DNA of 6,801 bases from Thermoplasmata archaeon. Lineage in GTDB: Archaea; Thermoplasmatota; Thermoplasmata; Thermoplasmatales; Thermoplasmataceae. Below are positions 6,080-6,801 of the stretch, in pieces. Position 1 is the stretch's first letter; each line of letters opens with the position of its first letter. The notes under the pieces are model-generated. The model did no database searches. It was not told the origin of the DNA and was given only the letters and a program-made list of their open reading frames with translations. The stretch lies in contig JAKAUD010000208.1 in the NCBI GenBank assembly GCA_021827885.1, forward strand, positions 1,892 through 8,692, read 5' to 3'. Both the position numbers and the translations under genes were made by a program.

Positions 6080-6801
6080 CTATTTTTTTTTATAGTAGAA
6101 ATAATCGAGAGGCGGCAATATCACCAAAGCGGCAAAAATTACACCTCCAATTATCTCAGCAGATCCAATCGGTTGAAAGAAATTCCTTCCTTGGTATAAG
6201 TAAAACGAAGGCAGGGAGGGGGGAATGGTCTTGAAAGGGCCCTCAAATGTAACTATCGTATCAGGTTTGAGAAGAGTAGCTCCTATATAATTGCCGGTTA
6301 CTGTTTGTCCATTTATGGAAGCTTGACCTGCATTCAGAGAACCTTCAAGGAATATTGAAGGGACATTGTAATGCTGTACATACAACGGAATCGAGGAACT
6401 CACATTCAAGGCATAAGTTCCGCTAAGAGTGGCACTTGTGTAGAATTTAAATGTGTAATAAGCACTGCTTTGATGCCCAATCAAAGACTTGAGAGAAAGT
6501 GTTTCGGAATTGTTGACCAATTCTGCACTCACAGTCCCGTATATTAATCCATACAATTCAAGGGTTAGATTATCGACAGGAAAGCTCAACGTAATAGTAG
6601 TTGAATAGTGTGTTTCATTCTGTGTAAAATTCTCGGAAGTGTTAAGTATTGTTTCTAAAGTAGATGGCATCTTTATTGAACCTATGAAGTAGTTCAGGCT
6701 ACTCTTCTGTAGTAAGCCAACAACGGGTACCTTATAGTCAACAACAAGTGATTGTCCAACCAGGTAATCAGACACGGGGCTTGCCTGAAAAACATTCTCT
6801 T
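6080..6801 (-). CDS. Extracytoplasmic membrane-anchored surface protein, C-terminal part
   Basis: The frame is open from the window edge (last full codon 6797-6799) to TAG at 6080-6082, giving 239 visible residues. A GTG at 6773-6775 could be read as a start. However, the protein has a C-terminal anchor and no signal peptide, and eight open codons precede the GTG (ENVFQASP), so the real start most likely lies beyond the window. Numbering from the GTG, residues 1-200 are beta-rich, polar and Ser/Thr/Asn-rich, with six N-X-S/T sequons at N45, N49, N53, N69, N88 and N124. Residues about 204-222 (GSAEIIGGVIFAALVILPP) form one membrane helix, followed by LDYFYYKKK facing the cytoplasm. It resembles an archaeal cell-surface protein in composition, but I recognise no family. 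The last nine bases before the stop are all A on the coding strand, and coding-like text continues in other frames after it. Being next to a flippase suggests it may be glycosylated, which is inference. Confidence 0.7.
   Translation of the reverse strand, partial: ENVFQASPVSDYLVGQSLVVDYKVPVVGLLQKSSLNYFIGSIKMPSTLETILNTSENFTQNETHYSTTITLSFPVDNLTLELYGLIYGTVSAELVNNSETLSLKSLIGHQSSAYYTFKFYTSATLSGTYALNVSSSIPLYVQHYNVPSIFLEGSLNAGQASINGQTVTGNYIGATLLKPDTIVTFEGPFKTIPPSLPSFYLYQGRNFFQPIGSAEIIGGVIFAALVILPPLDYFYYKKK

Noticed and set aside
5966..6199. A 77-codon open frame on the plus strand
   Set aside because: It is antisense to the C-terminal anchor of the surface protein and its displaced tail, with low-complexity text and no family features.

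Overview
The window looks like part of a cell-surface glycosylation region of an AT-rich archaeon, most likely one of the Thermoplasmata. That placement is inference. It rests on AT-rich intergenic DNA with possible TATA boxes close to starts, a surface protein rich in N-X-S/T sequons with a C-terminal membrane anchor, a GT4-type glycosyltransferase starting at TTG, and the gene mix. No rRNA or universal marker is present to confirm it.

Layout. Bases 2-730 (+) hold the C-terminal part of a GT4-type glycosyltransferase whose start lies before the window. A gene-poor gap of about 270 bases follows. A second, complete GT4-type glycosyltransferase occupies 1005-2117 (-), so the two converge. From 2118 to about 2420 no gene is visible. 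From about 2420 to 3435 (+) lies a heavily decayed IS630-family transposase, readable only by switching frames at least six times. Its end is 8 bases from the stop of an FkbM-type methyltransferase at 3444-4217 (-). Upstream of that methyltransferase, and on the same strand, is a 508-residue polysaccharide/oligosaccharide flippase at 4407-5933 (-). At the right edge, 6080-6799 (-), is the C-terminal part of an extracytoplasmic membrane-anchored protein that continues past the window.

How the genes fit together. Glycosyltransferases would build a lipid-linked glycan in the cytoplasm, the FkbM protein could O-methylate a sugar, and the flippase could move the lipid-linked glycan across the membrane. 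The sequon-rich surface protein could be an acceptor. Each family assignment is supported by motifs, but the joint pathway is inferred from neighbourhood only.

The most interesting observation is at the 3' end of the surface-protein gene. Its stop comes directly after a run of nine A's on the coding strand. Beyond it, two other frames carry charged, coiled-coil-like sequence that continues to within 24 bases of the flippase start. This suggests a cytoplasmic tail lost by frameshift, or reached by slippage. No wholly new system is evident.
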